64,000 bases of DNA from Aromatoleum buckelii (GCF_012910785.2 NZ_WTVH02000010.1:1612001-1676000), one strand, 5' to 3'; numbered from the stretch's first letter, positions 49,460 to 60,353 are shown. Numbers and translations: made by a program. The notes: a model not told the origin generated them from the letters alone.

Positions 49460-50710
49460 ATGCCGCTCGGCTTCTACATCATCATGGCAGCGCAGTTTTT
49501 TTCCGCGCTGGCCGACAATGCCTTGCTGATCGTTGCAATCGCGCTTCTCCGTGAAATGGCGGCCCCGGAACAATTCGAGCCGCTGCTGAAACTGTTCTTC
49601 ACGGTTTCCTACGTCGCCCTCGCCGCGTTCGTCGGCGCCTTTGCGGATTCGATGCCGAAGTGGCGTGTGATGCTGATCAGCAACACGATCAAGATCGGCG
49701 GGTGCCTGATGCTGTTCCTGGGCGCGCATCCGCTGCTCGCGTACGCGGTGATCGGTCTCGGCGCAGCCGCCTACTCGCCGGCGAAATACGGCATTCTTAC
49801 CGAATATCTCCCGCACCGGCTGCTGGTCGTTGCCAACGGCTGGATCGAAGGCCTGACCGTCGGCGCGATCATCCTCGGCACCGTGCTCGGCGGTCTCCTC
49901 ATTCGCCCCGATGCATCGGCCTGGCTCACGAGCTTGGGGCTGCCGCTGGTCGACGGCACCTTCAGCGCCACGATCGCGGTGATCGGCCTGTTTTACGTGA
50001 TCGGCGGAATCTTCAATTTCTACATTCCCGACACCGGCGTCGATCACAAGCCGCTCAAGAACAACCCGGTCTACCTGATCCATGATTTCAACCATTGCCT
50101 GAAGCTCCTGTGGCGCGACAAGCTCGGCCAGATCTCGCTCGCCGTCACGACGCTGTTCTGGGGCGCCGGGGCGACGCTTCAATTCATTGTCATCAAGTGG
50201 GCCGAACACAATCTGGGATTCAATCTCTCGCAGGCGTCGATGCTGCAGGGTGTGGTCGCGATCGGCGTGGCGCTGGGGGCGGTGATGGCGGCGAAGATGA
50301 TCAGCCTGCGTCGTTCCGTCCACGTGATTCCGCTCGGAATCGCGATGGGACTCGTGGTGACGGCGATGGTCACCGTCACCCACGCGACGCTCGCGATGCT
50401 GCTGATGGTGCTCGTCGGCGCTCTCGCCGGATTTTTCGTCGTGCCGATGAATGCGCTGCTGCAGCACCGCGGCCATATCCTGATGGGCGCCGGGCACTCG
50501 ATCGCGGTGCAGAACTTCAACGAGAACCTGTCGATCCTGGTGATGACCGGCCTTTACGCGCTGCTGATCATGTCGGGCCTGTCGATCCACATCGTCATCG
50601 TGATGTTCGGGCTGTTCGTCGCGGGAATGATGCTGATGGTCAAGTGCCACCACGAACGGAACCAGCGCGAATTCGATTCAGTCGCGCTGCTCGATGAACA
50701 CAAGCACTGA
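49460..50710 (+). CDS. lplT: lysophospholipid transporter LplT (MFS)
   Basis: 416 residues, about twelve membrane segments. The N-terminus (FYIIMAAQFFSALADNALLI) and YSPAKYGILTEYLPH with NGWIEGLTVGAIILGT are typical of LplT, which flips lysophosphatidylethanolamine across the inner membrane for re-acylation. The usual partner Aas acyltransferase is not in the window. The ATG at 49460 has GGCGCTTCCCTCCG ahead, a poor ribosome binding site. Confidence 0.9.
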   Translation: MPLGFYIIMAAQFFSALADNALLIVAIALLREMAAPEQFEPLLKLFFTVSYVALAAFVGAFADSMPKWRVMLISNTIKIGGCLMLFLGAHPLLAYAVIGLGAAAYSPAKYGILTEYLPHRLLVVANGWIEGLTVGAIILGTVLGGLLIRPDASAWLTSLGLPLVDGTFSATIAVIGLFYVIGGIFNFYIPDTGVDHKPLKNNPVYLIHDFNHCLKLLWRDKLGQISLAVTTLFWGAGATLQFIVIKWAEHNLGFNLSQASMLQGVVAIGVALGAVMAAKMISLRRSVHVIPLGIAMGLVVTAMVTVTHATLAMLLMVLVGALAGFFVVPMNALLQHRGHILMGAGHSIAVQNFNENLSILVMTGLYALLIMSGLSIHIVIVMFGLFVAGMMLMVKCHHERNQREFDSVALLDEHKH

Positions 50711-50746
50711 GCAGGTCCTCAGCGAGGCCGCCGCGCCTGTCTTGCG

Positions 50747-51583
50747 TCATCCCGGGGTCGATTTTTCCATGAGTTGCCGGGCAAAACACAGGTCTTCCCA
50801 GACTTTCGCCTTGTCCCGCTGATTACGCAGCAGGTAGGCCGGATGGTAGGTCACGATGACCGGCGTTCCGCGATACCTGAACACCTGTCCGCGCGCAGCG
50901 CCGATCGCCACATCGACGCCGAGCAGCGCGCGCGCTGCCGGACGGCCGAGCGCAACCAGCAGGCGCGGCTGCACCAGCGCGATCTGCCGGGCGAGATAGG
51001 GTTGGCAGGCCTCGATCTCGTCGTTTTCCGGCGTGCGGTTGTGCGGCGGTCGGCACTTGACCGCATTCGCGATATATACCCCTTCGTCCCGCTTCAACCC
51101 GATCGCTGCCAGCATCGCGTCGAGGAGCTTGCCGGCGACGCCGACGAACGGTTCGCCGCGCTGGTCTTCTTCCGCTCCGGGCCCCTCGCCGACGAACATC
51201 CAGCGCGCCTGCCGATCGCCGACCCCCGGCACTGCCTGGCGACGCCGCTCGCACAGGCGGCATGCTGTGCAGGCACGAATATCGGCGTCGAGTGCGTCCC
51301 AGTCGAGGGTTTCGATCCGCCCCGCGCGCTCGTCAGGGTAGTCGGCCGCAGGGGCGAGTGCAACGGGCCCCGGCTGTGGCGCAGGGACGGACTGCGACCG
51401 GTGGGAGGCTTGCCGTTCTTGGGCAGAGACGATGCCGGCTTCCCTCGCGGACGGGGCCACGGCAGCCGGTTCTTCCGGCACTGCCTCCGGCGCGTCCGCC
51501 TGCAGCGCCTGCGGTGTTCCACGCAACCGCCACAGCGGGGCGAGGCCCATTTCGCGCAGAACCGCATCCCGACGCTGGTTCAT
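50747..51583 (-). CDS. uracil-DNA glycosylase, family 4 (Fe-S type)
   Basis: 278 residues. The catalytic region GEGPGAEEDQRGEPFVG and the C-terminal HPAYLLR motif are diagnostic. Four Cys for the 4Fe-4S cluster are seen in ACRLCERR-type spacing and in NAVKCRPPHNR with EACQPYL. The first 85 residues are a Pro/Ala-rich extension absent from short homologues. ATG at 51583 overlaps the rimI stop (ATGA). It removes uracil from DNA. Confidence 0.9.
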   Translation of the reverse strand: MNQRRDAVLREMGLAPLWRLRGTPQALQADAPEAVPEEPAAVAPSAREAGIVSAQERQASHRSQSVPAPQPGPVALAPAADYPDERAGRIETLDWDALDADIRACTACRLCERRRQAVPGVGDRQARWMFVGEGPGAEEDQRGEPFVGVAGKLLDAMLAAIGLKRDEGVYIANAVKCRPPHNRTPENDEIEACQPYLARQIALVQPRLLVALGRPAARALLGVDVAIGAARGQVFRYRGTPVIVTYHPAYLLRNQRDKAKVWEDLCFARQLMEKSTPG

Positions 51584-52035
51584 AATTCGACCCGCATCAC
51601 GATCGCGTCCTCGCGACCGCCTTCGCGCAGCGCGTAGTAGCCCTTGCGCCGTCCGATCGGCTGGAGGCCGTGCGAGCGATACAGCGCCAGAGCCGCGGAA
51701 TTCGAGGGACGGACTTCGAGAAAGAACTGCGACGCACCGCATCGCCGCGCTTCGGCCAAAAGATGGCGCAGGAGAGCCGTGCCGAGCTTCGCGCGCTGGG
51801 ACTCGCGCGCCACGCTGATGTTGAGCAGATGCGCTTCGTCCAGCACCATCAACATGACGGCATATGCAACAAGGGATCCGCCGACACGCATCACCCATGC
51901 GCTGTGGCCGGCCGCCAGCGAGTCTGCGAAGTTTCCCCGGGACCACGGGAAAGCATGAAGTACCCCTTCTTGGTGGACGACCCAGTCGAGGTCGCCATCG
52001 CTCATCGGGGAGAAATCGGGTGCTGCGGCGTTCAA
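51580..52035 (-). CDS. rimI: ribosomal protein S18-alanine N-acetyltransferase RimI
   Basis: 151 residues of GNAT fold, with the acetyl-CoA loop in ARESQRAKLGTALLRHLL and the C-terminal motif FLEVRPSNSAALALYRSHGL. TTG at 52035 overlaps the tsaB stop (TTGA) and has GGGGAGGG upstream; ATG 52002 is a shorter alternative. tsaB-rimI adjacency is widely conserved. Confidence 0.92.
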   Translation of the reverse strand: MNAAAPDFSPMSDGDLDWVVHQEGVLHAFPWSRGNFADSLAAGHSAWVMRVGGSLVAYAVMLMVLDEAHLLNISVARESQRAKLGTALLRHLLAEARRCGASQFFLEVRPSNSAALALYRSHGLQPIGRRKGYYALREGGREDAIVMRVEL

Positions 52036-52724
52036 GCGCGCCCTCCCCGGGCGAGACGTTCCGCCGTCGTCAGCGCGACCTTGTCGCGCACATACAGGGG
52101 GACGGCGTATTCGGGCGCCAGCATCCGCCCTTCGCGGACCTCGCCAGCCGCCAGCCGGGCAACATCGGCAGCGCGGGGAACGGCCGTCGAATTGCGGCCC
52201 GACAAGCGCGCGACGACAGACGCCGGGATCCCGGCTTCATGAACGCGGAACGCCGAGCCGACGCCGAACCACCGTTCGCCGGCAGGCAAAGCCAGATGCT
52301 GCGGCGGCGAGCAGGCGGGAACCTGCACTTGGATCGCCCGTTCGCCCTCTACGCGATATGCCGCCGAATACACTTCGCCCATGCGGGCATCGGTAGCGGC
52401 GAAAACCGTGCTCCCTTCGCCCTGCAACGCCAGCGCGGCGAGGCTGCATATCGGCACCACCCCGATCCCGGCGCCCATCCCGAGACCCTGAGCGACCCCG
52501 CACGCCAGCCTCAGCCCCGTGAACGCACCGGGTCCCGCGCCGAACGCGATCGCATCGAGTGTGGCGATCGACAACTCGGCGTCCCGGAGCAGTGTCCGAA
52601 GCGTCGCCAGCAGGTGCTCGGAATGATTGGCATGCCCTTCAAGGCGACGGTCGACGACGACGTCGTCGACCAGCAAGGCGACGCTCGCGTGTTCACACGA
52701 GGTCTCGATGGCGAGGATTTTCAT
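52032..52724 (-). CDS. tsaB: tRNA threonylcarbamoyladenosine biosynthesis protein TsaB
   Basis: 230 residues, ASKHA fold, starting MKILAIETSCEHASVAL, with the motif GAGPGAFTGLRLACGVAQGL. TsaB works with TsaD and TsaE to make the t6A modification of ANN-decoding tRNAs. ATG at 52724. It is the first gene of the tsaB-rimI-udg4 run. Confidence 0.95.
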   Translation of the reverse strand: MKILAIETSCEHASVALLVDDVVVDRRLEGHANHSEHLLATLRTLLRDAELSIATLDAIAFGAGPGAFTGLRLACGVAQGLGMGAGIGVVPICSLAALALQGEGSTVFAATDARMGEVYSAAYRVEGERAIQVQVPACSPPQHLALPAGERWFGVGSAFRVHEAGIPASVVARLSGRNSTAVPRAADVARLAAGEVREGRMLAPEYAVPLYVRDKVALTTAERLARGGRA

Positions 52725-52861
52725 AGGCCGCCATTTTACCGGCAGCGGCGCCCGACAAGTGAAATGCGCGTGGAACGGAAACGGCGCTCCGATCAGCCCG
52801 CGGCACGCGTCCGCGGAAAAACGGCGCCGGAAAGTCTGTGGCGGGCAGCGGACCTCCGTGT

Positions 52862-53233
52862 CTAGCGGGCAGCAGCCCTCCGGCTCTCATAGACACCGCG
52901 CATCGCCTCGCGCAATTCGCGGTTCAACGCCTCGCGCTCATTCCGGGACAAGGACGACCGTTCGTTCGCTGCGACCGGGAGATCGGCCCCGCTGATCAAC
53001 GCACGCCTGAGTTCGGCGCGACGCAGATCCTGGGGGCTTTGCAGCGTAGTCAACGGCTCCTCCGCGAGAACCCCGGGCACCGCCTGCGCAAATACGGGAC
53101 TCCACGTGGCGAACGCCACGACCAGGGCCAGGACCAGCAGTCCTTGTCCACGCCCCCACGCGTGCACGTGAACCGGAGCACCAGTTCGACAAGCGGACGT
53201 CGGGGGATCTGATGTCAATCTCGAATGTGTCAT
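52862..53233 (-). CDS. hypothetical exported protein
   Basis: About 123 residues. ATG at 53233 has GGAGA eight bases upstream. A hydrophobic segment around residues 31-50 (GLLVLALVVAFATWSPVFAQA) looks like a late signal peptide with cleavage after FAQA, leaving a small charged helical domain (LRRAELRRALISGADLP, NEREALNRELREAMRGVYE). Family not recognised. It faces the ompR promoter region. Confidence 0.6.
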   Translation of the reverse strand: MTHSRLTSDPPTSACRTGAPVHVHAWGRGQGLLVLALVVAFATWSPVFAQAVPGVLAEEPLTTLQSPQDLRRAELRRALISGADLPVAANERSSLSRNEREALNRELREAMRGVYESRRAAAR

Positions 53234-53448
53234 GATGATGATCTCCAGCCTCTTCACGGGGGCGAATTTCGCATACCCGAAAAATACTAGGAATTACCCG
53301 TGCCGTGGGAGATGTCCGTGCGCGTTTCGGACCATGCTGTAACGGGGTGTTGCCTATTCCACACCACCTTACGAAGCGTTACTCGGGTACCCGGCATGGG
53401 CTGCTGAAGCGCTAGCATGCCAAATGTTCAAAGGATAGGATGCGACTT

Positions 53449-54186
<738 letters not shown>

Positions 54187-55745
54187 CCATCCTCCGCGTC
54201 CCGCCGGGTGGACCGGCATTCGTGAGACCATCAGCCAGGCAGTGAACGATCTTCCGCCGCGCACGCTGCTGTGGCAGACCTTTCTGCTCATTGCCCTCCT
54301 GCTGACGCTCGCGCTGGTGGCCTGGTCGCAGATTTTTCGCCATTTCGAGGACCCGGTGCGCGCACGCGATCTGGCGCAGATGGCGACGAGCGTCGTGAAC
54401 CTGACGCGCACCGCGCTGATCAACGCGGACGTCGAGCGCCGAACCGAATTGCTCATCGACTTGGCAGCGCTCGAGGGGATCCGGATCTATCCGGCCGAAC
54501 CTTCCGACGAACTTCTTCCGCTGCCGGACAGTCGCGCCATGCGTCTGCTGACCGAAGAGATTCGCCGTCAGCTCGGCGCTCACACGCGGTTTGCCTCGCG
54601 CTGGAAAACGCTCGACGGTTTCTGGATCAGCTTCAGGCTCCACCCGGAAGACAAGGAAGATTTCTGGGTCATGCTGCCGTCCGAGCGGCTGCAACAGACC
54701 GAGGCGATCGAGTGGCTGACGTGGGGAGGCGGCGCGCTCCTCGTCGCGCTGCTCGGCGCCTATCTGATCGTGTCCCGGATCAGCGTGCCGCTGCGCAACC
54801 TCGCCCGCTCCGCGCGGGTCGTCGGCAGCGGTCGCACCCCGCCGCACCTGCCCGAAACCGGCCCGCAGGAAATTGCAGCGGTGGCGAAAGCCTTCAACCA
54901 GATGGCAGGAGATCTGGCCCGCACCGACGCGGATCGCGCGCTGATTCTCGCCGGCGTCTCCCACGATCTGCGTACGCCGCTGGCGCGCTTGCGCCTTGGC
55001 GTGGAAATGTCGGGGGCACCGGAAACCGAGGTCGCCGCGATGGTAAGCGACGTCGAGGAGATGGACCGGATCATCGGCCAGTTCCTCGATTTCGGGCGCG
55101 GAGAACCGCAGGAGCCGATGGAGGCGCTCAACTTGCCGGGCCTCGTGCGCGATCTCGTGGAACCTTACCGGCTACGCGGCATCGATATACGCGCAGACCT
55201 GCCCGAGAAGCTGGTGCTGCCCGCCCGCAGCCTGTCCCTGCGGCGGGCGCTTGCCAACCTCATCGACAACGCCATCCGCTATGCGGGCGAGAACCATCCC
55301 ATAGATATCAAAGTGAACAGCACCGAAGAAGAGGCGACGATCGAAGTCGCGGACCGCGGGCCGGGCATTCCGGAAAGCGAAATCGAGAGGATGCGCCATC
55401 CCTTCACGCGGCTCGAGAACGCGCGCTCGAACACCAAGGGCGCCGGCCTCGGCCTCGCGATCGTCGAACGCATCATCCGTTCGCACAACGGGCGACTGGA
55501 CCTGGGGCGCCGCATGGGAGGCGGACTGCTCGCGGTGGTGCGTCTGCCGCTGGAAAAGCGCCGTCTCGGCACGAGAATGCGCGGGCCGGAGCAGGATGAC
55601 CCCCCCGCTTGAAGCTGGTCCCGCGTCCGGCAGGCGCCCACGATACCGGCTGTCGCCACGGCACCATCGTCCTGTCCGGCGATCAGCGCTGATTCGGCCA
55701 GATTCCGTCACCTCAAAGCTCAGCCGGGTACAACGGACAAGTCGC

Positions 55746-55751
55746 TATAAT
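55746..55751 (+). promoter_or_regulatory. consensus -10 box close to the yciB start
   Basis: TATAAT lies only eight bases before the yciB ATG (55760), and no ribosome binding site is visible. Transcription from it would start at about the start codon, giving a leaderless or nearly leaderless mRNA. No clear -35 box was found. Confidence 0.4.
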
Positions 55752-55759
55752 TCTGTCGC

Positions 55760-56368
55760 ATGAAAATTCTCTTCGATCTGCTGCCGGTCATCCTCTTCTT
55801 CGTCGCCTACAAGATCGCCGGCGGAAACCAGGCTTTCGCACACGAGCTCGCGTCGCGCTGGCTCGGCGAGGGCATTGCCGTCACGCAGGCCCCGATCCTG
55901 CTGGCGACCGCGGTGGCGATCCTGGCCACGGTAGCCCAGATCGCCTGGGTATGGATGCGGCATCGCAAGGTCGACACGATGCTTTGGATCAGCCTAGGCA
56001 TCATCGTGGTGTTCGGGGGCGCGACCCTGTTTTTTCACAATCCGACGTTCATCAAGTGGAAGCCGACCGCGCTGTACTGGCTGTTCGGCGCGACCTTGAC
56101 GGTATCGGCCGTGATATTCCGCCGCAATCTCATCCGGAAGATGCTCGAAGCTCAGGTGCGGTTGCCGGACCCCATCTGGGGACGCCTCAACTTCGCCTGG
56201 GCCGGGTTTTTCATCCTCATGGGTTTTCTGAACCTGTACGTTGCATACAACTTTTCTGAAGAGACCTGGGTCAATTTCAAACTTTTCGGCGGCATGGGCC
56301 TGATGTTGCTGTTCGTACTTGGCCAGGGCTTCTATCTGTCCCGACACATGCAGGAGGAAACCACCTGA
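55760..56368 (+). CDS. yciB: inner membrane septation protein A (YciB/IspZ)
   Basis: 202 residues with five to six membrane segments. Conserved motifs are [50 protein letters not shown] and [12 protein letters not shown]. YciB takes part in cell-envelope synthesis and septation. Its stop overlaps the yciI start. Confidence 0.93.
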   Translation: MKILFDLLPVILFFVAYKIAGGNQAFAHELASRWLGEGIAVTQAPILLATAVAILATVAQIAWVWMRHRKVDTMLWISLGIIVVFGGATLFFHNPTFIKWKPTALYWLFGATLTVSAVIFRRNLIRKMLEAQVRLPDPIWGRLNFAWAGFFILMGFLNLYVAYNFSEETWVNFKLFGGMGLMLLFVLGQGFYLSRHMQEETT

Positions 56369-56667
56369 TGCTTTACGTACTGCTCGGCGAAGATGCGCCG
56401 GGTTCGCTTGAGGCGCGCATCAGCGCGCGTCCAGCCCATCTCTCCCGACTGGAGGGATTGCGCGATGAAGGACGCCTGCTGATGGCAGGCCCGATGCCGG
56501 CAATAGACTCTCCGGACCCCGGCCCGGCGGCTTTCTTCGGCAGCCTCGTCGTTGCCGAGTTCGCGTCCCAAGGGGACGCCGAGCGCTGGCTGGCCGAAGA
56601 TCCCTATGTTAAACAGGGCGTGTTCGCGCGCATCACCGTGAAACCCTTCAAGAAGGTGCTGCCTTGA
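56368..56667 (+). CDS. yciI: YciI-family protein
   Basis: 99 residues, the size of the dimeric ferredoxin-like YciI family, with [25 protein letters not shown] and the conserved Asp/His pair region. Enzymatic role unknown; some homologues dehalogenate or act on muconate analogues. ATG overlaps the yciB stop and its own stop overlaps the bolA start. Confidence 0.88.
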   Translation: MLYVLLGEDAPGSLEARISARPAHLSRLEGLRDEGRLLMAGPMPAIDSPDPGPAAFFGSLVVAEFASQGDAERWLAEDPYVKQGVFARITVKPFKKVLP

Positions 56668-56927
56668 CGACGATCGACGAAATCCGCGAACGCCTCGCCG
56701 TGCTCGATCCCGTATCGATCGAGATCGACGATGACAGTGCATTGCACGCCGGCCACGCGGGAGCGAGAAGTGGCGGCGGCCATTATCGTCTGACCATCGT
56801 CGCCGACTGTTTCAAGGGCAAGAACACTGTCGCCCGTCACCGCCTTGTCTATGACGCGCTCGGCGATCTGATGCGCACGCGCGTGCACGCGCTCGCCGTC
56901 CGCGCCCTGACGGCCGATGAAGCATGA
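56664..56927 (+). CDS. BolA-family protein
   Basis: 87 residues. The BolA core reads [20 protein letters not shown], then [24 protein letters not shown], with the conserved metal/glutaredoxin-binding His. TTG at 56664 overlaps the yciI stop (TTGA) and has AAGGTG upstream. BolA proteins act with monothiol glutaredoxins in iron-sulfur handling. Confidence 0.9.
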   Translation: MTTIDEIRERLAVLDPVSIEIDDDSALHAGHAGARSGGGHYRLTIVADCFKGKNTVARHRLVYDALGDLMRTRVHALAVRALTADEA

Positions 56928-56953
56928 ATTCAACCCACCCGGAAGGAACCTTG

Positions 56954-57736
56954 ATGAAACGTTTTCCCAGCCGCCTCGCCCTCGGTCTCACGGCCGCCCT
57001 GCTGGTCCACGCAGCGGGCGCGGCTACCCCGGTCGCGACCGTAAACGGCGCCCCGATTCCTTCGTCCCGCATGGACGTCATGGTCAATGAGCAGCGTGCG
57101 CAAGGTGCCCCCGATGGCGCCGAACTGCGCGAGGCCGCTCGCGAGCAACTCGTGCGCCTCGAAGTGCTGGCACAGGAAGCAGCAAAGAAAGGCCTCGACA
57201 AGAAGCCGGAAATCCAGGCCCAGATGGACCTCGCCCGCCAAGGCGTGCTGATCCGCGCGTACATGCAGGACTTCATCAAGACCAATCCCGCCACCGATGC
57301 CGATCTGCGGAAAGAATACGAAAGCATCAAGGGCCAGATGGGTTCGAAAGAATACAAGCCGCGCCACATCCTCGTCGAAACCGAAGAGGAAGCAAAAGCG
57401 ATCATCGGCAAGCTGCGTGCCGGCGAGAAGTTCGAGGCGCTTGCCACCGCGTCCAAGGACCCGGGCTCGAAGGACAAGGGCGGCGAACTGGGCTGGAGCA
57501 ACCCCGGGATGTTCGTCAAGCCGTTCTCGGAAGCGATGGTCAAACTCGAGAAGGGTCAATACAGCGCGACGCCGGTCAAGAGCGATTTCGGCTACCACGT
57601 GATCCAGCTCGACGACGTCCGCGACCTGAAAGCGCCTGCTTTCGAAGAGGTCAAGCCGCAACTCGAACAGCGGCTGCAGCAGAAGAAAATCGAGAAGCAC
57701 GTCGCCGACCTGAGGGCCAAGGCGAAAGTCGAGTAA
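56954..57736 (+). CDS. periplasmic parvulin-type peptidyl-prolyl isomerase (PpiC/SurA family)
   Basis: About 260 residues. A signal peptide (1-24, ALLVHAAGAA) precedes a helical SurA_N-like region and a PpiC domain at about 130-225 (YKPRHILVETEEEAKAII, GGELGWSNPGMFVKPF, SDFGYHVIQLDD). ATG 56954 follows GGAAGGAACCTTG. It ends a four-gene run with yciB, yciI and the BolA gene and is followed by a terminator. Confidence 0.92.
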   Translation: MKRFPSRLALGLTAALLVHAAGAATPVATVNGAPIPSSRMDVMVNEQRAQGAPDGAELREAAREQLVRLEVLAQEAAKKGLDKKPEIQAQMDLARQGVLIRAYMQDFIKTNPATDADLRKEYESIKGQMGSKEYKPRHILVETEEEAKAIIGKLRAGEKFEALATASKDPGSKDKGGELGWSNPGMFVKPFSEAMVKLEKGQYSATPVKSDFGYHVIQLDDVRDLKAPAFEEVKPQLEQRLQQKKIEKHVADLRAKAKVE

Positions 57737-57753
57737 CTGCGATCCAGCGCGAC

Positions 57754-57793
57754 AAGGGCCGGTTTCTGCGCAGGCAGGCCGGCCCTTTCGTTT
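57754..57793 (+). terminator. intrinsic terminator after the ppiC-type gene
   Basis: AAGGGCCGG (57754-57762) pairs with CCGGCCCTT (57779-57787), followed by TCGTTT. It lies 18 bases after the stop codon. Confidence 0.7.
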
Positions 57794-57835
57794 CAAGGCG
57801 GGCGCGGCACCGCCGGCGCCGCCATCAAGTCACAT

Positions 57836-59629
57836 TCAGAATTGCGCCTCGTCGAGCGCCAGCGCACCGGCCGCTCCGTTCACCACCGCGTAGGCCAGCG
57901 CCGGAGCGAGCGACAGGACGTGATCGGCGTAGAAACGCGCCGTCACGATCTTCGTCGGGTAGAACACGTCGTCGGACCCCGCCGTGATGCGAGCCTGCGA
58001 GGCCAGCGCCGCGCGCGCCATTTGCCATCCGCCGCCGACGATGCCGAGCAGCTTCAGGAACGGCACCGAGCCGACCGAGGCCGCCTTGATGTCGTTGTTG
58101 TACGTCGCGACGATGTAGTCCACCGCCGCTTCGACCGCCGCGATGCCGGCATCGAGCGATTTGCGGATCGCCGCAAACGCGTCACCCTGCTGCTCGGCAA
58201 GTTGCGCCTGGACGACGCGCATCTCGCCGATCAGCGCTCTGACCGTGACGCCGTCCTCACGTGCGATCTTCCGCCCGATCAGGTCGTTCGCCTGGATCGC
58301 CGTCGTGCCTTCGTAGATCGTCGTGATCCGAGCGTCGCGCAGATGCTGCGCCGCTCCGGCTTCTTCGATGAAGCCCATGCCGCCATGCACCTGCACACCT
58401 GTCGAGGCGATGTCGATCGAATTCTCGGTGCACCATCCCTTGACGACCGGAATCATCAGGTCGACGAAAGCCTGCTGGCGCGCCCGCACTTCGGCGTCCG
58501 GGTGCCGATGTGCCTGGTCGGTCGCCGCACCGACAACATACGCCAGCGCCCGCATCGCCTCGGTCTGCGACTTCATCGACATCAGCATGCGGCGCACGTC
58601 GGGGTGATGGATGATCGATACTTTCGGTCCGCCGCGCACCCCGGCTTCGGTGCCCTGGACACGATCCTTCGCATAGCCCAGGGCATGCTGGTAGGCGCGC
58701 TCGGACAACGCCAGGCCTTCCAGGCCGACTGCAAAGCGCGCCTCGTTCATCATGATGAACATGTATTCGAGACCGCGGTTCGCTTCGCCGACCAGCGTGC
58801 CGATGGCACCGCCGTTGTCGCCGAACGCGAGCACGCAGGTCGGGCTCGCGTGGATGCCGAGCTTGTGCTCGATCGAGACGCACTGCACGTCGTTGCGCGC
58901 GCCGGGCGTGCCGTCGGCATTGAGCAGGAACTTCGGCACGACGAAAAGCGAAATCCCCTTCACGCCTTCCGGAGCATCCGGAAGGCGTGCAAGCACCAGG
59001 TGAACGATGTTGTCGGTCAAGTCGTGCTCACCATAGGTGATGAAGATCTTCTGTCCGAAGACGCGGTACGTGCCGTCGCCCTGGGGTTCGGCGCGCGTGC
59101 GCACCGCCGCCAGGTCGGAACCCGCCTGCGGCTCGGTGAGGTTCATCGTACCGGTCCACTCGCCGCTGATCATCTTCGGCAGGTAAGCGGCCTTCTGCTC
59201 GTCGCTGCCGCGCAGCGCGATCGCCTCGATCGCACCGTTCGTCAGCATCGGGCACAGCGAGAAGGCCATGTTCGCCGCCTTCCACATTTCCATGACCGCC
59301 GTCGAGAGCAGCTTCGGCAACCCCTGTCCGCCGTATTCCGGATCGCCTGCCACCGCAGTCCATCCGGCCTCGGAGAACTGGCGATAGGCCTCCTTCCAGC
59401 CGGGGGCCGTCGTCACCTTGCCATGCTCCCACTTCGCACCCTCCTCGTCCCCGACCCGGTTCAGGGGCGCCAGAACGCCGCTGGCGAACTTGTTCGCTTC
59501 GTCGAGGATCGCATCGACCAGGTCGCTCGACACCTCTTCGCAGCCGGGAAGCTTTGCAACTTCCTCCAGGCCGGCCAGTTCGTGCATGACGAACTGCATG
59601 TCGCGAACGGGTGCAGTGTATTGGCTCAT
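57836..59629 (-). CDS. acyl-CoA dehydrogenase
   Basis: 597 residues, the long type with a C-terminal extension (like DmdC/AcdA proteins). FAD-site motifs include MNLTEPQAGSDLAAVRT and HDLTDNIVHLVLAR; the late motif TIYEGTTAIQANDLIGRKI is conserved, with the catalytic Glu in YEGT. It oxidises an acyl-CoA at the alpha-beta bond and passes electrons to ETF, whose genes lie upstream in the same run. Chain-length specificity cannot be read. Confidence 0.92.
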   Translation of the reverse strand: MSQYTAPVRDMQFVMHELAGLEEVAKLPGCEEVSSDLVDAILDEANKFASGVLAPLNRVGDEEGAKWEHGKVTTAPGWKEAYRQFSEAGWTAVAGDPEYGGQGLPKLLSTAVMEMWKAANMAFSLCPMLTNGAIEAIALRGSDEQKAAYLPKMISGEWTGTMNLTEPQAGSDLAAVRTRAEPQGDGTYRVFGQKIFITYGEHDLTDNIVHLVLARLPDAPEGVKGISLFVVPKFLLNADGTPGARNDVQCVSIEHKLGIHASPTCVLAFGDNGGAIGTLVGEANRGLEYMFIMMNEARFAVGLEGLALSERAYQHALGYAKDRVQGTEAGVRGGPKVSIIHHPDVRRMLMSMKSQTEAMRALAYVVGAATDQAHRHPDAEVRARQQAFVDLMIPVVKGWCTENSIDIASTGVQVHGGMGFIEEAGAAQHLRDARITTIYEGTTAIQANDLIGRKIAREDGVTVRALIGEMRVVQAQLAEQQGDAFAAIRKSLDAGIAAVEAAVDYIVATYNNDIKAASVGSVPFLKLLGIVGGGWQMARAALASQARITAGSDDVFYPTKIVTARFYADHVLSLAPALAYAVVNGAAGALALDEAQF

Positions 59630-59687
59630 TTTCTAACCTCTCCAGTAGTACTTTGTTGTAATTTGCGGCTCTTGCTGCCGCATCGGG

Positions 59688-60353
59688 TTACTTGTTGATC
59701 AGGTAGCGGCGATCATCGAACGCCACCACCCAGTCGGGCCGGTACACCACCATCAGCGTGATCGCCGCCCCGCTCATCCATGCCTCGGCAAAACCGAGCA
59801 ACAGGAGGTAAGGAAGATAATCGCTGGCCAGAAACGCAAACGAGTAGGCACTGCCCGCCACCATCGCCGCGGCGGCAAGAGCACCCTGCAGCATCGCCGT
59901 GACTGCGGAGCCGATGAATGCCACGACGAAGATGAACACGAACAAATGCGCCGGCAGGCGACGTTCCACCGTGCGCAGCCACAGTTGCGCAGCGAGCACC
60001 GGAAGGACACCCATCAGCAGGAAATTGAGCGGCCAGGCCTGCCACTCGAGCGCCCCGTTCAGCGTGATCCCGGCGAGCGCCAACCCCAGCGCGACGATCG
60101 CCAGCCGGGGACCCAGCGCGAGGGTGGCGACCATCGCGCCGAGCAAATGGAGGTTCAGGCCGGGCTTGACGCCGGCCCTCAGGCTCCACAACAGGATCAG
60201 GCTTACGACGAAGCCGAGCAGCAGGTTCAGCTGCGCCGGCGCTGCAACGTGCTTCCATCGGATTGTCATTGCGAGGTGATGGAACACGAACAGCGAAAGG
60301 ATGAGCGAAATCCAGTGCCAGGAGGCGGGGAACAGCGAGACAGGGAGGTCCAA
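59688..60353 (-). CDS. CbiM-like energy-coupling factor membrane protein, standalone
   Basis: 221 residues, six to seven membrane segments. The middle (NLLLGFVVSLILLWSLRAG, NLHLLGAMVATLALGPRLAI) resembles CbiM-type S-components for Co/Ni. The N-terminal metal-binding start (Met-His at positions 1-2) of classical CbiM is absent. No CbiQ, CbiO or CbiN genes are near. It lies between etfA and the acyl-CoA dehydrogenase. The start is TTG 60353 with weak support. Confidence 0.65.
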   Translation of the reverse strand: MDLPVSLFPASWHWISLILSLFVFHHLAMTIRWKHVAAPAQLNLLLGFVVSLILLWSLRAGVKPGLNLHLLGAMVATLALGPRLAIVALGLALAGITLNGALEWQAWPLNFLLMGVLPVLAAQLWLRTVERRLPAHLFVFIFVVAFIGSAVTAMLQGALAAAAMVAGSAYSFAFLASDYLPYLLLLGFAEAWMSGAAITLMVVYRPDWVVAFDDRRYLINK

